Assembly (NCBI GenBank): GCA_963978155.1
Contig: CAXBRK010000023.1
Location: forward strand, 1 to 23,702
Source: UBA8653 sp963978155
Lineage (GTDB): Bacteria; Planctomycetota; Phycisphaerae; Phycisphaerales; SM1A02
Direction: 5' to 3'
DNA: 23,702 nt
In this document: positions 6,963-15,752 of the stretch, one piece after another
How positions within the stretch are numbered: position 1 is the stretch's first letter
Layout: every line of letters begins with the position of its first letter
Made by a program: the position numbers and the translations under genes
Notes under the pieces: generated by a model
What the model was told of the DNA's origin: nothing
The model's database searches: none
Seen by the model: only the letters and a program-made list of their open reading frames with translations

Positions 6963-8873
6963 ATGCTGCGCCTGCTTCGCCGTCGTCAAGGCATCTTGCT
7001 CGCCGTCTTCGGGACGGTTCTCATGATCCTCATGCTGGCCGACCAGTCCATCTATGGACTGATGGGTCGCTTGTTCTCCGGATCTGGTACGTGGGCCACC
7101 CTTGGCGACCGTTCCATCAGTTCCGAAACCCGTGCCCAGTTGGCCCGCGAACTCGAAGTGCTCGATCGCGTGGGATGGATGGGCATCGGTGCGGGCCCTC
7201 TGGGCGTGATCGAAGATCCCGCCCACTGGCTGCTCTTGACCGAAATGGCCCGAAACGCCGGGTTCACCACGGGCTCTTTGGCCATGGAAATGCAAGAAGC
7301 AGAACTGGCCCAGGTGTACACCGCTGCCGGCCGAACCCCAGAAGTCGACCGTGCGTTGTCGAACCTCTTTGGGGTGATTCGCATGTTTGGGGCCATGGCC
7401 AACAGCCCAACCCTGTCGGATCGACGTCTCATTCGAGACGCCTCCTCGATCTTCGGCGGCGCCGACTGTCGCTTGATGGTTCTGGAAGCTCAGGCCACCG
7501 GCGACGAGCCATCCGATGAAGCCATCGCGTCCCACTTCGAGACCTATCGAGACGTGGAACCAAGCGATCCCGAGCAAGCCTTTGGCTACCGTCTCCCGGA
7601 TCGCGTGGCCGTGGACTGGTTCACGCTGCCCGCAAATGTCATCGAAGACGCGGCCCGTGCTTCGGAAGCCATGGACACCATTGCCGTGCTGAAGCACTGG
7701 AAGACCAACCCTCGGGGTCGGGCCTTCCCTGCCTACGACGCCTCCATCGAAGTGCCAGAAGTGGTCATTGACGACCTCTTGGCCATCGAAACCGACGCGT
7801 TGTTCGACCGAGTGGACCGACGGCTGTCTTCCACGCTGTTGGAAGCGCGACGAGATCTCAAGACCACCCCGGAAGGCGCCTTCAAGTTGCCCGAGAATTG
7901 GTCTGAGACCCGGCCCAGTCTGTCGGACTTGGCGCAACTGGTCGCGGAAGAAATTTCAGTTGATGCCCCCGAGGTGGAATCGGCGGAACTCCAAGCCGTC
8001 TTGGACTACGGCGACCTCCCGGGATTCCCCATCGCGGCCACCACACCCGCATTTGGGCAACCCAAGACCGCCCGCGATTACCTCACGGGACTCCGCGACT
8101 TCGAGCTGGGCCCTCTGACCCTGCCCGCACAGTCACAAATGCACTCCCCCGTCTTCCGTGATCCGGACGGCGGATTGGTGGTGATGTTGCCCACGCAAGC
8201 CGATGGGAAGCGGGCCGCCGAGCGTTTGGAAGAAATTGGCCGAGAGACCGTCGTTGACGATCTCAAACGACTCGCCGACTACGAATCGCGTCTCGCAGAA
8301 CTCGACACCTTGCGTTCGCAAATTCTGGCCGACGGCATGTTGGCCACCGCGCTCGCCCTTGGTGATGAACTCGAGCGTTCCCGCACTGTTCGCCCTGGCG
8401 ATCCAAACCTCATGAGCATGATGCTGCAACAAGGCAACTCTTTGCCCGCTGGCTTCCGAGGCGCGACGCCACTTCCGGTGGTGGGCACCAACGATGACGT
8501 GCTCAAGACGATCGCCGAAGTGGCCAACACGCTCCCCCTCGACGAGACTGCTTTTGCGGCCGTGCCTTTGGCCGACCGTCTGGTGATCGAGGCAGTCGAC
8601 ACCGCCTTGGCCATCGTGGTGGCGGAAATTCAGTTCCCCACCCCACTCGATCAAGAGGTCTTGACCCGCCTTTCGAACACCTCGAGCCTTGAGAGCACCA
8701 TTTTGGGTGAGAACTTCAGCGCTGACAACGAAGCATTGGTGGAAGCGTTCTCCTTCGAGGCGTTGTCCGAGCGGATGAACTTCCAACGTCTGGGGCTCGA
8801 AGATTCTGAAGACGCCCTCGAAAGCACGGACCCGGAAAGCACCGAGTCATCGGCCTCCACCACCGCCGGCTGA
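6963..8873 (+). CDS. Membrane-anchored PpiD/SurA-like protein (putative chaperone)
   Basis: The 636-residue protein starts with a short basic cytoplasmic stretch (MLRLLRRRQ) and one transmembrane helix (about residues 10-32). A long acidic, presumably periplasmic part follows. Just after the membrane, GTWATLGDRSISSETRAQLARELEVL and then a helix with LLLTEMARNAGFTTGS resemble the SurA/PpiD N-terminal chaperone layout (a strand resembling 'V-G-I', then repeated helices). I see no convincing parvulin catalytic domain, so peptidyl-prolyl isomerase activity is not claimed. The tail is low-complexity and acidic (Glu/Ser/Asp/Thr, last about 25 residues). GGAGG lies 8 nt before the ATG. Co-transcription with rpsD is likely. 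Confidence is high for the gene and moderate for the family. Confidence 0.75.
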   Translation: MLRLLRRRQGILLAVFGTVLMILMLADQSIYGLMGRLFSGSGTWATLGDRSISSETRAQLARELEVLDRVGWMGIGAGPLGVIEDPAHWLLLTEMARNAGFTTGSLAMEMQEAELAQVYTAAGRTPEVDRALSNLFGVIRMFGAMANSPTLSDRRLIRDASSIFGGADCRLMVLEAQATGDEPSDEAIASHFETYRDVEPSDPEQAFGYRLPDRVAVDWFTLPANVIEDAARASEAMDTIAVLKHWKTNPRGRAFPAYDASIEVPEVVIDDLLAIETDALFDRVDRRLSSTLLEARRDLKTTPEGAFKLPENWSETRPSLSDLAQLVAEEISVDAPEVESAELQAVLDYGDLPGFPIAATTPAFGQPKTARDYLTGLRDFELGPLTLPAQSQMHSPVFRDPDGGLVVMLPTQADGKRAAERLEEIGRETVVDDLKRLADYESRLAELDTLRSQILADGMLATALALGDELERSRTVRPGDPNLMSMMLQQGNSLPAGFRGATPLPVVGTNDDVLKTIAEVANTLPLDETAFAAVPLADRLVIEAVDTALAIVVAEIQFPTPLDQEVLTRLSNTSSLESTILGENFSADNEALVEAFSFEALSERMNFQRLGLEDSEDALESTDPESTESSASTTAG

Positions 8874-8888
8874 TCAAAAGGACCAAGC

Positions 8889-9272
8889 ATGCCTTCTCCC
8901 AGCGAGCCCAAACCCACCATTGCCTTCGATGAATTTCTGAAGCTCGAACTTCGCATTGGCACCATCAAAGCCTGCGAGCCCCATCCCAACGCTGACAAAC
9001 TGCTTCGGATCCAGTTGGATGACGGCACCGAAGAAGGCCGGCAGATCTGTGCGGGCATCAAAGCGTTCTACGAACCCGATGCGCTCGTTGGCACGCAAGT
9101 GCTCTTCATCGCAAACCTCGAACCCCGAACCATTCGGGGCGAGATCTCCCAAGGCATGATCTTGGCCGGCAGCGACATTCACGAAGTCGACGAAGACGGC
9201 AAGCCCACGGAACGCGATGTGGTGGTTCTGCGTCCAGACAAGCCCGTCAAAGCCGGCTCACCCGTCAGCTGA
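8889..9272 (+). CDS. tRNA-binding domain protein (MetRS C-terminal/CsaA-like)
   Basis: The 127-residue protein is almost entirely one OB-fold tRNA-binding domain: IAFDEFLKLELRIGTI, NADKLLRIQLDDG, ICAGIKAFYEP, LVGTQVLFIANLEPRTIRGEISQGMILAGSD. This matches the C-terminal domain of methionyl-tRNA synthetase, also found as a separate subunit or as CsaA. It most likely binds tRNA nonspecifically, either helping a truncated MetRS encoded elsewhere or acting as a chaperone-like CsaA; the window cannot decide. AAAAGGA lies 7 nt before the ATG, and the gene starts 15 nt after the PpiD-like gene, so it is the probable last gene of the rpsD cluster. It is convergent with ileS across 19 bp with no visible terminator. 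Confidence 0.88.
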   Translation: MPSPSEPKPTIAFDEFLKLELRIGTIKACEPHPNADKLLRIQLDDGTEEGRQICAGIKAFYEPDALVGTQVLFIANLEPRTIRGEISQGMILAGSDIHEVDEDGKPTERDVVVLRPDKPVKAGSPVS

Positions 9273-9291
9273 ACGCCCGACAACTCCGTGC

Positions 9292-12102
9292 TCAAAGACC
9301 AACCGCAGCGGCATCTCGGTCGCTGAGGAACACGCCCTCTTCGCGCTCCCGAACCGTGCCATCTCGCTTGCGGCTTCGGTCGCAACGAGGCTCTTCCCGC
9401 AAATCTTGGATCTCGATTGAACCTTCCGCAGACAACGCACAGCGGCTGACGCCAAAGAGATCGGCCAATTCATCGGCAAAGGGGGCCAGCCAGCCATCTG
9501 GGTCGGGCAAGATGACCCCCGCGTCCATGGCGTTCTCCACGCCGCGTTCCTTTGCTTGCTCCAGCGCGGAAAGCACGTCATTCCGAACATCCATGACCTT
9601 TGACCAGTCCGAATGCACTTCGACCGAGAACGGGGCCGGCATGGTTTCCATCGCCAAGCAAGCTTCCTCGCCTTCCAACGCACGCCACGCTTCGTCGGTG
9701 GTGTGAGGCAACATGGGAGCAAGCAATCGCAAAAGCACATCCACCACGCGGCGCATCGTCGCCCGGGTGCATTGCCGTCGTGGGGACTCCGCAGCATCGC
9801 AGTACAGACGGTCTTTCACCGCCACCGCGTGCACCGCCGAAACGGTGTCGTTGCAGAAGTCATACAACAGTTGATGGGCGCGGCGGAAGGCGTATTCCGA
9901 CCACGCCGCTTCCACCCGTTCGCGAAGGATCGCGGTCTCGCCCAGAAGCCAAGCATCAATCGAGGTGGAAGGCGGATCACCCACGGCCGATGCTTCGGCC
10001 GAGGTCATGCCGTGGAGGTTGCCAATCAAGAACCGAATGGTGTTGCGGATCTTGCGGTAGGACTCCCCCGCCACATCGAAGAAGGAGAGGTCCACCTTGA
10101 TGTCATTTTCGAACGGCAAGGAGGCGACCCACCAGCGGCAGACATCGGCCCCGTACTGCTGCAGCAGTTCGTCGACGTCGAGGGCATTCCCGCCCGACTT
10201 GCTCATCTTGCGACCGTCTTTGTCGACCATGAAGCCATGGGTCAAGATGGCTTTGTACGGGGCCACGCCGGTGACACCCAGTGCGGGCAACAACGAAAGC
10301 TGGAACCAGCCGCGGTGTTGGTCAGACCCTTCGAGGTACAGATCGATGGGGTAACCAATGCCTCGGGCCCGCATGACGGCGTTCCAGGAGGAACCGGATT
10401 CCATCCACACGTCAAAAATGTCATAGGTCTTCTCGAGGGTGGATACGTCAAGATCAGCGGGTGCTTCCGGATCACTCGACGCGTCCCAGCCGGCCAACAA
10501 TTCGTCTGGAGTGCAGGCAAACCAAGCGTCGGAACCTTTTTCGCCGAAGACGGCCGAGACGGCTCGCACCGAAGCACCGGTCATCAGAACCGCGCCGTTG
10601 GCATCGCGGAAGGCGGGAATGGGCAAGCCCCATGCGCGCTGCCGGGACAAGCACCAATCCGGACGGCTTTCCAACATGCCGCGGAAGCGGTTGCGTCCCC
10701 ACTCGGGGAAGAACTGGATGCCATCAATCGAATCAAGGGCCAACTGCCGCAATGACCTTTCGTCACGCTTGGTCGGCTCATCCACGCCGATGAACCACTG
10801 TTCGGTCGCGCGGAAGATCACCGGTGTCTTGCTGCGCCAATCGTGAGGGTACGAGTGCATGAACCGCTCGGCGTGCAACAAGTGGCCTTGCTCACGCAGG
10901 TGTTCGGTCACTTTCTCGTTGGCATCCCAAATCGACATCCCAACCAACCACTGAGGGACGGTGTCGTCGTAGGTGCCATCACCCAGCACTGGACAGTACG
11001 CGTCGAGTCCCTCGCGCAGACCCGTTTGGTAGTCCTCAGCACCATGCCCCGGGGCGGTGTGCACCAGACCGGTGCCGTCTTCCAGAGTGACGTAGTCCGC
11101 GGTTACCACGCGTCCCTGGCGATCGCAGAAGGGGTGCTCATACGCCAGGCCCGCCAAGGCCGAACCATCACACTCGGCGAGGATTTCGCAGGAGACTCCA
11201 GCTTTCTCGGCGACCTTGGCCGCCAGATCCGAGGCCAAAATTGCAAGGTTGCCGTCCATCTGGCACAAGGCGTAGCGGAAGCGCTCGTGGACCGCGATGG
11301 CCAAGTTGGCGGGCAAGGTCCACGGGGTCGTGGTCCAAATGGTGAACGACGGCTTCTGGTCCAATTCGCATTGGAAGGCCGCAGCGACGGCGTCTGCATC
11401 GCACGCCACGAAGTCGACGTACACCGACAAATCTTCCCGGTCTTGGTATTCAAGTTCGGCTTCGGCCAATGCAGTCTCGTTGGCAATGGACCAGTGCACC
11501 GGCTTACGCCGGCGGGTCACCAAGCCTTGGTCCACCAAATCGGCAAAGCCTTCCAGAACAACTTTCTCATACGACGGGTCCATGGTGAGATACGGCGCGT
11601 CGTATTCGGCGTGGGTCAGAAGCCGGGCCATTTGTCCGGACTGGATCTCCACAAATTTCTTGGCGAACGCTTGGCACTCTTTTCGAACCAACAGACGACG
11701 CTCGTCCTCCCCCATCGCAGCCAATGCTTCACCGCGGCCCGCTTCTACCAAGTTGGTCATCACCTTGTGTTCGATGGGCAACCCATGGCAATCCCAGCCC
11801 GGCACGAAAGTCACTTGATGCCCCTGCATCAGACGAGAACGCACCACAAAATCCTTCAACACCTTGTTAAGTAGGTGCCCCAGGTGCAGGTTCCCGTTGG
11901 CAAACGGAGGGCCATCGTGGAACACAAACGGCTCCGCAGACGAACGGGCTTCACCCAACTTTTCGGCGAGATTGATCTCGGCCCACCGCGCTACCGAGTT
12001 CGGCTCGTTGGTCGCAAGGCCAGCCCGCATGGCGAAGTCTGTCTTGGGCAGGTGGAGCGTGTCTTTCCACTTTCTCTTTTTGGGGGCGGGTGCGTCGCTC
12101 AT
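9292..12102 (-). CDS. ileS: Isoleucyl-tRNA synthetase with degenerate C-terminal zinc site
   Basis: This class I synthetase (936 residues) charges tRNA-Ile and edits misactivated valine. Visible features are the HIGH motif as HLGH (73-76), the PGWDCHGLPIEHKV segment, the inserted editing domain (TIWTTTPWTLPANLAIAV), WMESGSSWNAVM and KMSKS (632-636). The C-terminus keeps the outline of the usual zinc ribbon, but only the first ligand survives (C907). The other three expected positions are S910, S927 and D930 (CDRSRK and LSDRDAAAV instead of the usual CxRCW and LCxRC). CGGAGGA lies 8 nt before the ATG. The gene begins 3 nt after the stop of a 64-codon gene, so translation is probably coupled. 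Confidence 0.96.
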   Translation of the reverse strand: MSDAPAPKKRKWKDTLHLPKTDFAMRAGLATNEPNSVARWAEINLAEKLGEARSSAEPFVFHDGPPFANGNLHLGHLLNKVLKDFVVRSRLMQGHQVTFVPGWDCHGLPIEHKVMTNLVEAGRGEALAAMGEDERRLLVRKECQAFAKKFVEIQSGQMARLLTHAEYDAPYLTMDPSYEKVVLEGFADLVDQGLVTRRRKPVHWSIANETALAEAELEYQDREDLSVYVDFVACDADAVAAAFQCELDQKPSFTIWTTTPWTLPANLAIAVHERFRYALCQMDGNLAILASDLAAKVAEKAGVSCEILAECDGSALAGLAYEHPFCDRQGRVVTADYVTLEDGTGLVHTAPGHGAEDYQTGLREGLDAYCPVLGDGTYDDTVPQWLVGMSIWDANEKVTEHLREQGHLLHAERFMHSYPHDWRSKTPVIFRATEQWFIGVDEPTKRDERSLRQLALDSIDGIQFFPEWGRNRFRGMLESRPDWCLSRQRAWGLPIPAFRDANGAVLMTGASVRAVSAVFGEKGSDAWFACTPDELLAGWDASSDPEAPADLDVSTLEKTYDIFDVWMESGSSWNAVMRARGIGYPIDLYLEGSDQHRGWFQLSLLPALGVTGVAPYKAILTHGFMVDKDGRKMSKSGGNALDVDELLQQYGADVCRWWVASLPFENDIKVDLSFFDVAGESYRKIRNTIRFLIGNLHGMTSAEASAVGDPPSTSIDAWLLGETAILRERVEAAWSEYAFRRAHQLLYDFCNDTVSAVHAVAVKDRLYCDAAESPRRQCTRATMRRVVDVLLRLLAPMLPHTTDEAWRALEGEEACLAMETMPAPFSVEVHSDWSKVMDVRNDVLSALEQAKERGVENAMDAGVILPDPDGWLAPFADELADLFGVSRCALSAEGSIEIQDLREEPRCDRSRKRDGTVREREEGVFLSDRDAAAVGL

Positions 12103-12105
12103 GCC

Positions 12106-12300
12106 TTAATCCTCCGGGTGTTCGCCAGGCTTGACGGTCTCGTCCAGATAGGCTTGGAACTCACCAATTTTGTACGAGACAAAGCAGAATGCATGATGCA
12201 AGGCAAACCACTCTGGGTCGGTGGGATCCTTGTCCAAATCGGTCCGGAGACGGTTCAATTCCGCCAGCACTTTTTCGACTTTGATGGGTGAATCGGGCAT
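12106..12300 (-). CDS. Small conserved-looking protein upstream of ileS (unknown)
   Basis: A 64-residue soluble protein beginning MPDSPIKVEKVLAELNRLR, with a predicted amphipathic helix, an Asp/Pro-rich turn (DKDPTDPEW) and a second helix (ALHHAFCFVSYKIGEFQAYL). I do not recognise it. The ileS ribosome binding site lies inside its last codons and its stop is 3 nt from the ileS ATG, which supports a real translated gene coupled to ileS. ATG 12300 is preferred. An in-frame ATG at 12321 is also possible, but neither has a Shine-Dalgarno sequence. TAGAAT lies 8 nt before ATG 12300, suggesting a leaderless transcript. Confidence 0.65.
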   Translation of the reverse strand: MPDSPIKVEKVLAELNRLRTDLDKDPTDPEWFALHHAFCFVSYKIGEFQAYLDETVKPGEHPED

Positions 12301-12308
12301 AGAAGAGA

Positions 12309-12314
12309 ATTCTA
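12309..12314 (-). promoter_or_regulatory. -10-like box of the small gene-ileS operon
   Basis: TAGAAT on the - strand (5/6 match to TATAAT) lies 8 nt before the ATG at 12300. No matching -35 was found at 16-18 nt. Confidence 0.4.
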
Positions 12315-12468
12315 CCCACATAGAGGACAGCATCCGTGGGCAAAGGGGAGGACCAATCAATTTGAGGCCAATCTCTGCGCAAGAATCAGGTCCACATGAG
12401 AAGGGCCCTCTGGTCGATTCTGCAAAATCTCAACAAATCAGGGTCTTCTTTTACAACTTGCCCGTCTA

Positions 12469-12498
12469 TTGTGGAGTGGACCAACTTGGGTCTATTTT
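12469..12498 (+). promoter_or_regulatory. Weak candidate promoter of the PEP-CTERM-like gene
   Basis: TTGTGG (12469-12474) and TATTTT (12493-12498) are separated by 18 nt, about 40 nt before the start codon. Both elements are weak matches. Confidence 0.25.
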
Positions 12499-12537
12499 GC
12501 ATTCGTCACCGAGAAGAGAGAGATCTTGGAGACACTC

Positions 12538-12993
12538 ATGCGATCCACCACACTCGCCCTCACTCTGGCCATGACGGCCGCAGCATCGGCCGACCTGTAT
12601 TCCTTGGAATTCACCGCAGTGGCTGAGTTTGTTGGCCCGGTCACAGGTCAACTCACCCTCGATCTTGATGAACTCGGCGCTGGTTCCTTCCTCGGGACCG
12701 TGGGAACAAACTTCGGCCCCGCTTCGGCAGACGGAAACGCCGCCTTTGCCCCGACCCTGACTTCTGGATCACTTGATGGAGCTCTGGACTTCGGGCCATT
12801 TGGCTCCTACGACTTGGTTCTGAACTTCTTCCCCGGAGCAGGGAGCGGCACCCTGACTGGATACGATCCCGGTGCTGGCCAAGTCGTCACGGGAGACATT
12901 TTCGTGTCCGAATGGTCTATCACCGCCATTCCCGCCCCGGGAGCGCTGGCTCTCCTTGGATTGGCCGGCTTGGGACGACGGCGTCGCGCCTGA
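12538..12993 (+). CDS. Secreted protein with PEP-CTERM-like sorting tail
   Basis: The 151-residue protein has a signal peptide (MRSTTLALTLAMTAAASA), a Gly/Asp/Phe-rich beta-type middle with no recognisable domain, and a C-terminal tail IPAPGALALLGLAGLGRRRR. This is the tripartite pattern (short motif, hydrophobic helix, Arg cluster) of PEP-CTERM-type sorting signals, processed by exosortase-like enzymes. The Pro-Ala-Pro variant is very common in Phycisphaerales. The protein is probably exported and anchored or released at the surface; its role is unknown. GGAG lies 6 nt before the ATG at 12538. It is monocistronic, with a strong terminator right after it. Confidence 0.85.
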   Translation: MRSTTLALTLAMTAAASADLYSLEFTAVAEFVGPVTGQLTLDLDELGAGSFLGTVGTNFGPASADGNAAFAPTLTSGSLDGALDFGPFGSYDLVLNFFPGAGSGTLTGYDPGAGQVVTGDIFVSEWSITAIPAPGALALLGLAGLGRRRRA

Positions 12994-13021
12994 ATCCACC
13001 AAGCATCAACTGAGCATCCTT

Positions 13022-13050
13022 GGGGACGGCCAACCGGTCGTCCCCTTTTT
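13022..13050 (+). terminator. Rho-independent terminator of the PEP-CTERM-like gene
   Basis: GGGGACGGCC (13022-13031) pairs with GGTCGTCCCC (13036-13045), including one G-T pair, around an AACC loop and followed by TTTTT. It isolates this gene from mutS. Confidence 0.88.
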
Positions 13051-13100
13051 CGTAGGATTCTTAGATCGAATCCCAAACCACGAAATCTGCATCCCCGCCG

Positions 13101-15752
13101 GTGGAAATCACCCTCGATCCGGCCCCGGGACCCATTCCGGTTTCGGACGCCCAAGCCGCGGCCGCGGCGGGCAAGCAAACTCCGGCGATGCAGCAATGGT
13201 TCGAAATCAAATCCCAACACCCCGAGTGCATTCTCTTTTTCCGCATGGGAGATTTCTACGAACTCTTCCACGACGACGCTGAGATCACCCACCGGGTTTT
13301 GGGAATCACCCTGACCCAACGGTCCGAAGGCGTGCCCATGGCGGGGATTCCTTACCACGCTCTGGAGGGGTATCTGGCCACCATGCTCGAAGAGGGCTGG
13401 CGCTGTGCGGTGGTCGACCAATTGGAAAATCCCAAAGAAGCCAAGGGCGTGGTCAAACGTGGCGTCACCCGGATCCTGACCCCAGGGACGGTCACCGATG
13501 AAGCTTTGCTTGATGCGGGGCGCGACAATCTTCTCGGTCTGCACTCTGGGGCCTACCTCGCCGTTGCCGACGTCTCGACCGGACGCTTTGAACTTCACCC
13601 GTGTGCATCTGAAGAGACCCCAGCCGTGGCTCGACGCCTGGGCATCCAAGAGTTGCTGCTTCCGATTGCCCCCGATGAAGATCCGGATGTCTCAAGTCTG
13701 CGACTGCTGGGGATCCATCCGGGAACCGTCCCGGCGTGGACCTGCGGGGTGGATGAAGCCCGGCGGCTTCTTGAACGACAGTTTGGGATCACCGATCTGG
13801 CAGGATTTGGCCTCACCGAAGATGAGGCCATCGCCGCCGCTGGCGGCTTGTTGCGGGCCATTCAAAACACGCAAGATCCTGAGGTCGCCGGTGACCGCTC
13901 CGCCAAACTCGGTCACTTGCAACCCCCACAGATCATCACCTCCCACGGGCGGCTTCGGTTGGATGCAGTGGCGCTGTCGGCCCTCGAAATTGAGCGAACC
14001 AACCGCGCCGGATCGGCCGAAGGCTCGCTCTTGTCCACGTTCGAGCGACCCCGAAGCCCCATGGGCCGTCGGGCCTTGCGTGATCGCTGCTGCCGGCCGT
14101 ACGGAAATTTGTCCGAGATCAACGCCGCCCACGACCGGGTGGCAGCGCTGCTGGAACCAGCGTTCGACCTCGCCAGCCTTCGCCAGCAGATGGGGAACAT
14201 TTCGGACCTCCCCCGAATCGCGGCCCGGGCCGGTTTGGGGCGGGCGACGCCGCGTGATCTGGCCGCCCTAGGAAACACCCTGCAAGCGGCTTCCACGCTC
14301 ACGTTGCCCCAGCAGGGGTTTGGGGAAGTCGCCAAAGCCCTTGCCGAAGAGATCCAACAGCTCGAAGCCTTGCGTGAACAATTTTCAGAGTCATTCGTCG
14401 ACGAGCCCCCGCAGCACCTCAGAGAAGGTGGCCTGTTCCGCGATGGTGTCGACGCAGAACTGGATGAAGCTCGCACCCTCGAACGGGACGCCGGCGCTTG
14501 GCTGACCCAATACCAACAAGAACTCTCAGAGCAGTACGACATCCCTTCCTTGCGGGTGATGTTCAACCGTGTGTTTGGGTACGGCATCGAAGTCACCAAC
14601 ACCCACCGCGAGAAAGTGCCTTCGCATTGGGTGCGCAAGCAAACGCTGCGGAACAGCGAACGCTACATCACCGAAGAACTCAAAGCTTGGGAAGAAAAAG
14701 TCCTCACCGCCGGTGAACGGGCCATCAAGCGAGAACAAGAACTCTTTGACCAGTGCATTGACCAAGTGAACGCGGTGGCCAACCACTTGAACGCGGCGGC
14801 GGCGCTGATCGCAGAGGTCGATGTTGACGCCACGTTTGCGGCCACGGCCCGAAGAGATGGATCCATCCGACCCAACATGATCGAGTCTCCGGAGTGCGAT
14901 CTGGCTGGCGCGCGCCATCCGGTCTTAGATCGACTGCTGGGCGCAGAATTCGTTCCGATTGATGTCAAACTCGGCGGCAGTGAACCCGGATTGGCACTGG
15001 TCACGGGCCCCAACATGGCCGGCAAAAGCACGGCCATTCGAACGGCAGCTTTGCTCACCCTCCTGGCCCACGCTGGGGCGTATGTGCCGGCGGCCTCGGC
15101 CACGATCGGCCGATGCGACCGCATCCTCACTCGAATCGGCGCGAGCGATGAATTGCACGCCGGTCGCTCCACGTTCATGGTGGAAATGACCGAAACAGCG
15201 TCCATCCTGCATGCCGCCACGCCGCACTCGTTGGTGGTGTTGGATGAGATCGGCCGCGGCACCAGCACCCTTGATGGGTTGGCCCTCGCGTGGTCGATCG
15301 CGGAACACTTGGCCGACTTGGGCGCTCGCACCTTGTTCGCCACCCATTACCACGAACTGACTGATCTGGCCGACACCCGAAGCGGGGTCAAGAACTTGCA
15401 CGTTCTGGTGCGCGAATGGGGTGAAGAGATCGTCTTCTTGCATCGCCTCGAAGCGGGACGGGCCGGACGGTCGTGGGGCGTGCAAGTGGCACGCTTGGCC
15501 GGGATGCCAGGCACCACCATCACCCGGGCAAAGGAACTCTTGGAACGCTTGGCGGTCCGGGTTGAAGGCACGGGCATCGACCACGAGCCCACCCTGTTTG
15601 ATCAGACCCCCGTCGAATCAGCACCAGAAGAGCACCCCATCGTGCAGAAGATCCGTCACGCCGATCTGGACGGATTGTCACCGCGGGAAGCCTTTGAGCT
15701 TCTGGCCAAGTGGCAAGACGAACTTGGGACCGATCCTCAAGCGGACGGATGA
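13101..15752 (+). CDS. mutS: DNA mismatch repair protein MutS
   Basis: The 883-residue protein is a full-length MutS, which binds mismatches and small loops as a dimer and starts repair through its ATPase. The mismatch-binding Phe-x-Glu motif is in RMGDFYELF near the N-terminus. Connector, lever and clamp regions follow (FGYGIEVTN, YITEELKAWEEKVL). Walker A is GPNMAGKS (636-643), Walker B is DEIGRGTS (from 715), then FATHYHEL. The short C-terminal piece (IRHADLDGLSPREAFELLAKWQ) matches the terminal helices that promote tetramers. GTG at 13101 gives a normal-length N-terminus before TPAMQQWF, but no Shine-Dalgarno precedes it, so the start is uncertain. The last 16 bp overlap the end of the convergent membrane-protein gene. 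mutL is not in the window. Confidence 0.96.
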   Translation: MEITLDPAPGPIPVSDAQAAAAAGKQTPAMQQWFEIKSQHPECILFFRMGDFYELFHDDAEITHRVLGITLTQRSEGVPMAGIPYHALEGYLATMLEEGWRCAVVDQLENPKEAKGVVKRGVTRILTPGTVTDEALLDAGRDNLLGLHSGAYLAVADVSTGRFELHPCASEETPAVARRLGIQELLLPIAPDEDPDVSSLRLLGIHPGTVPAWTCGVDEARRLLERQFGITDLAGFGLTEDEAIAAAGGLLRAIQNTQDPEVAGDRSAKLGHLQPPQIITSHGRLRLDAVALSALEIERTNRAGSAEGSLLSTFERPRSPMGRRALRDRCCRPYGNLSEINAAHDRVAALLEPAFDLASLRQQMGNISDLPRIAARAGLGRATPRDLAALGNTLQAASTLTLPQQGFGEVAKALAEEIQQLEALREQFSESFVDEPPQHLREGGLFRDGVDAELDEARTLERDAGAWLTQYQQELSEQYDIPSLRVMFNRVFGYGIEVTNTHREKVPSHWVRKQTLRNSERYITEELKAWEEKVLTAGERAIKREQELFDQCIDQVNAVANHLNAAAALIAEVDVDATFAATARRDGSIRPNMIESPECDLAGARHPVLDRLLGAEFVPIDVKLGGSEPGLALVTGPNMAGKSTAIRTAALLTLLAHAGAYVPAASATIGRCDRILTRIGASDELHAGRSTFMVEMTETASILHAATPHSLVVLDEIGRGTSTLDGLALAWSIAEHLADLGARTLFATHYHELTDLADTRSGVKNLHVLVREWGEEIVFLHRLEAGRAGRSWGVQVARLAGMPGTTITRAKELLERLAVRVEGTGIDHEPTLFDQTPVESAPEEHPIVQKIRHADLDGLSPREAFELLAKWQDELGTDPQADG

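Noticed and set aside
6098..6964. 288-codon - strand frame opposite rpsD
   Set aside because: Shadow of rpsD; no ribosome binding site or recognisable domain.
9613..11874. Long + strand frames (380 and 343 codons) opposite ileS
   Set aside because: Shadows of ileS, whose motifs are unambiguous on the - strand.
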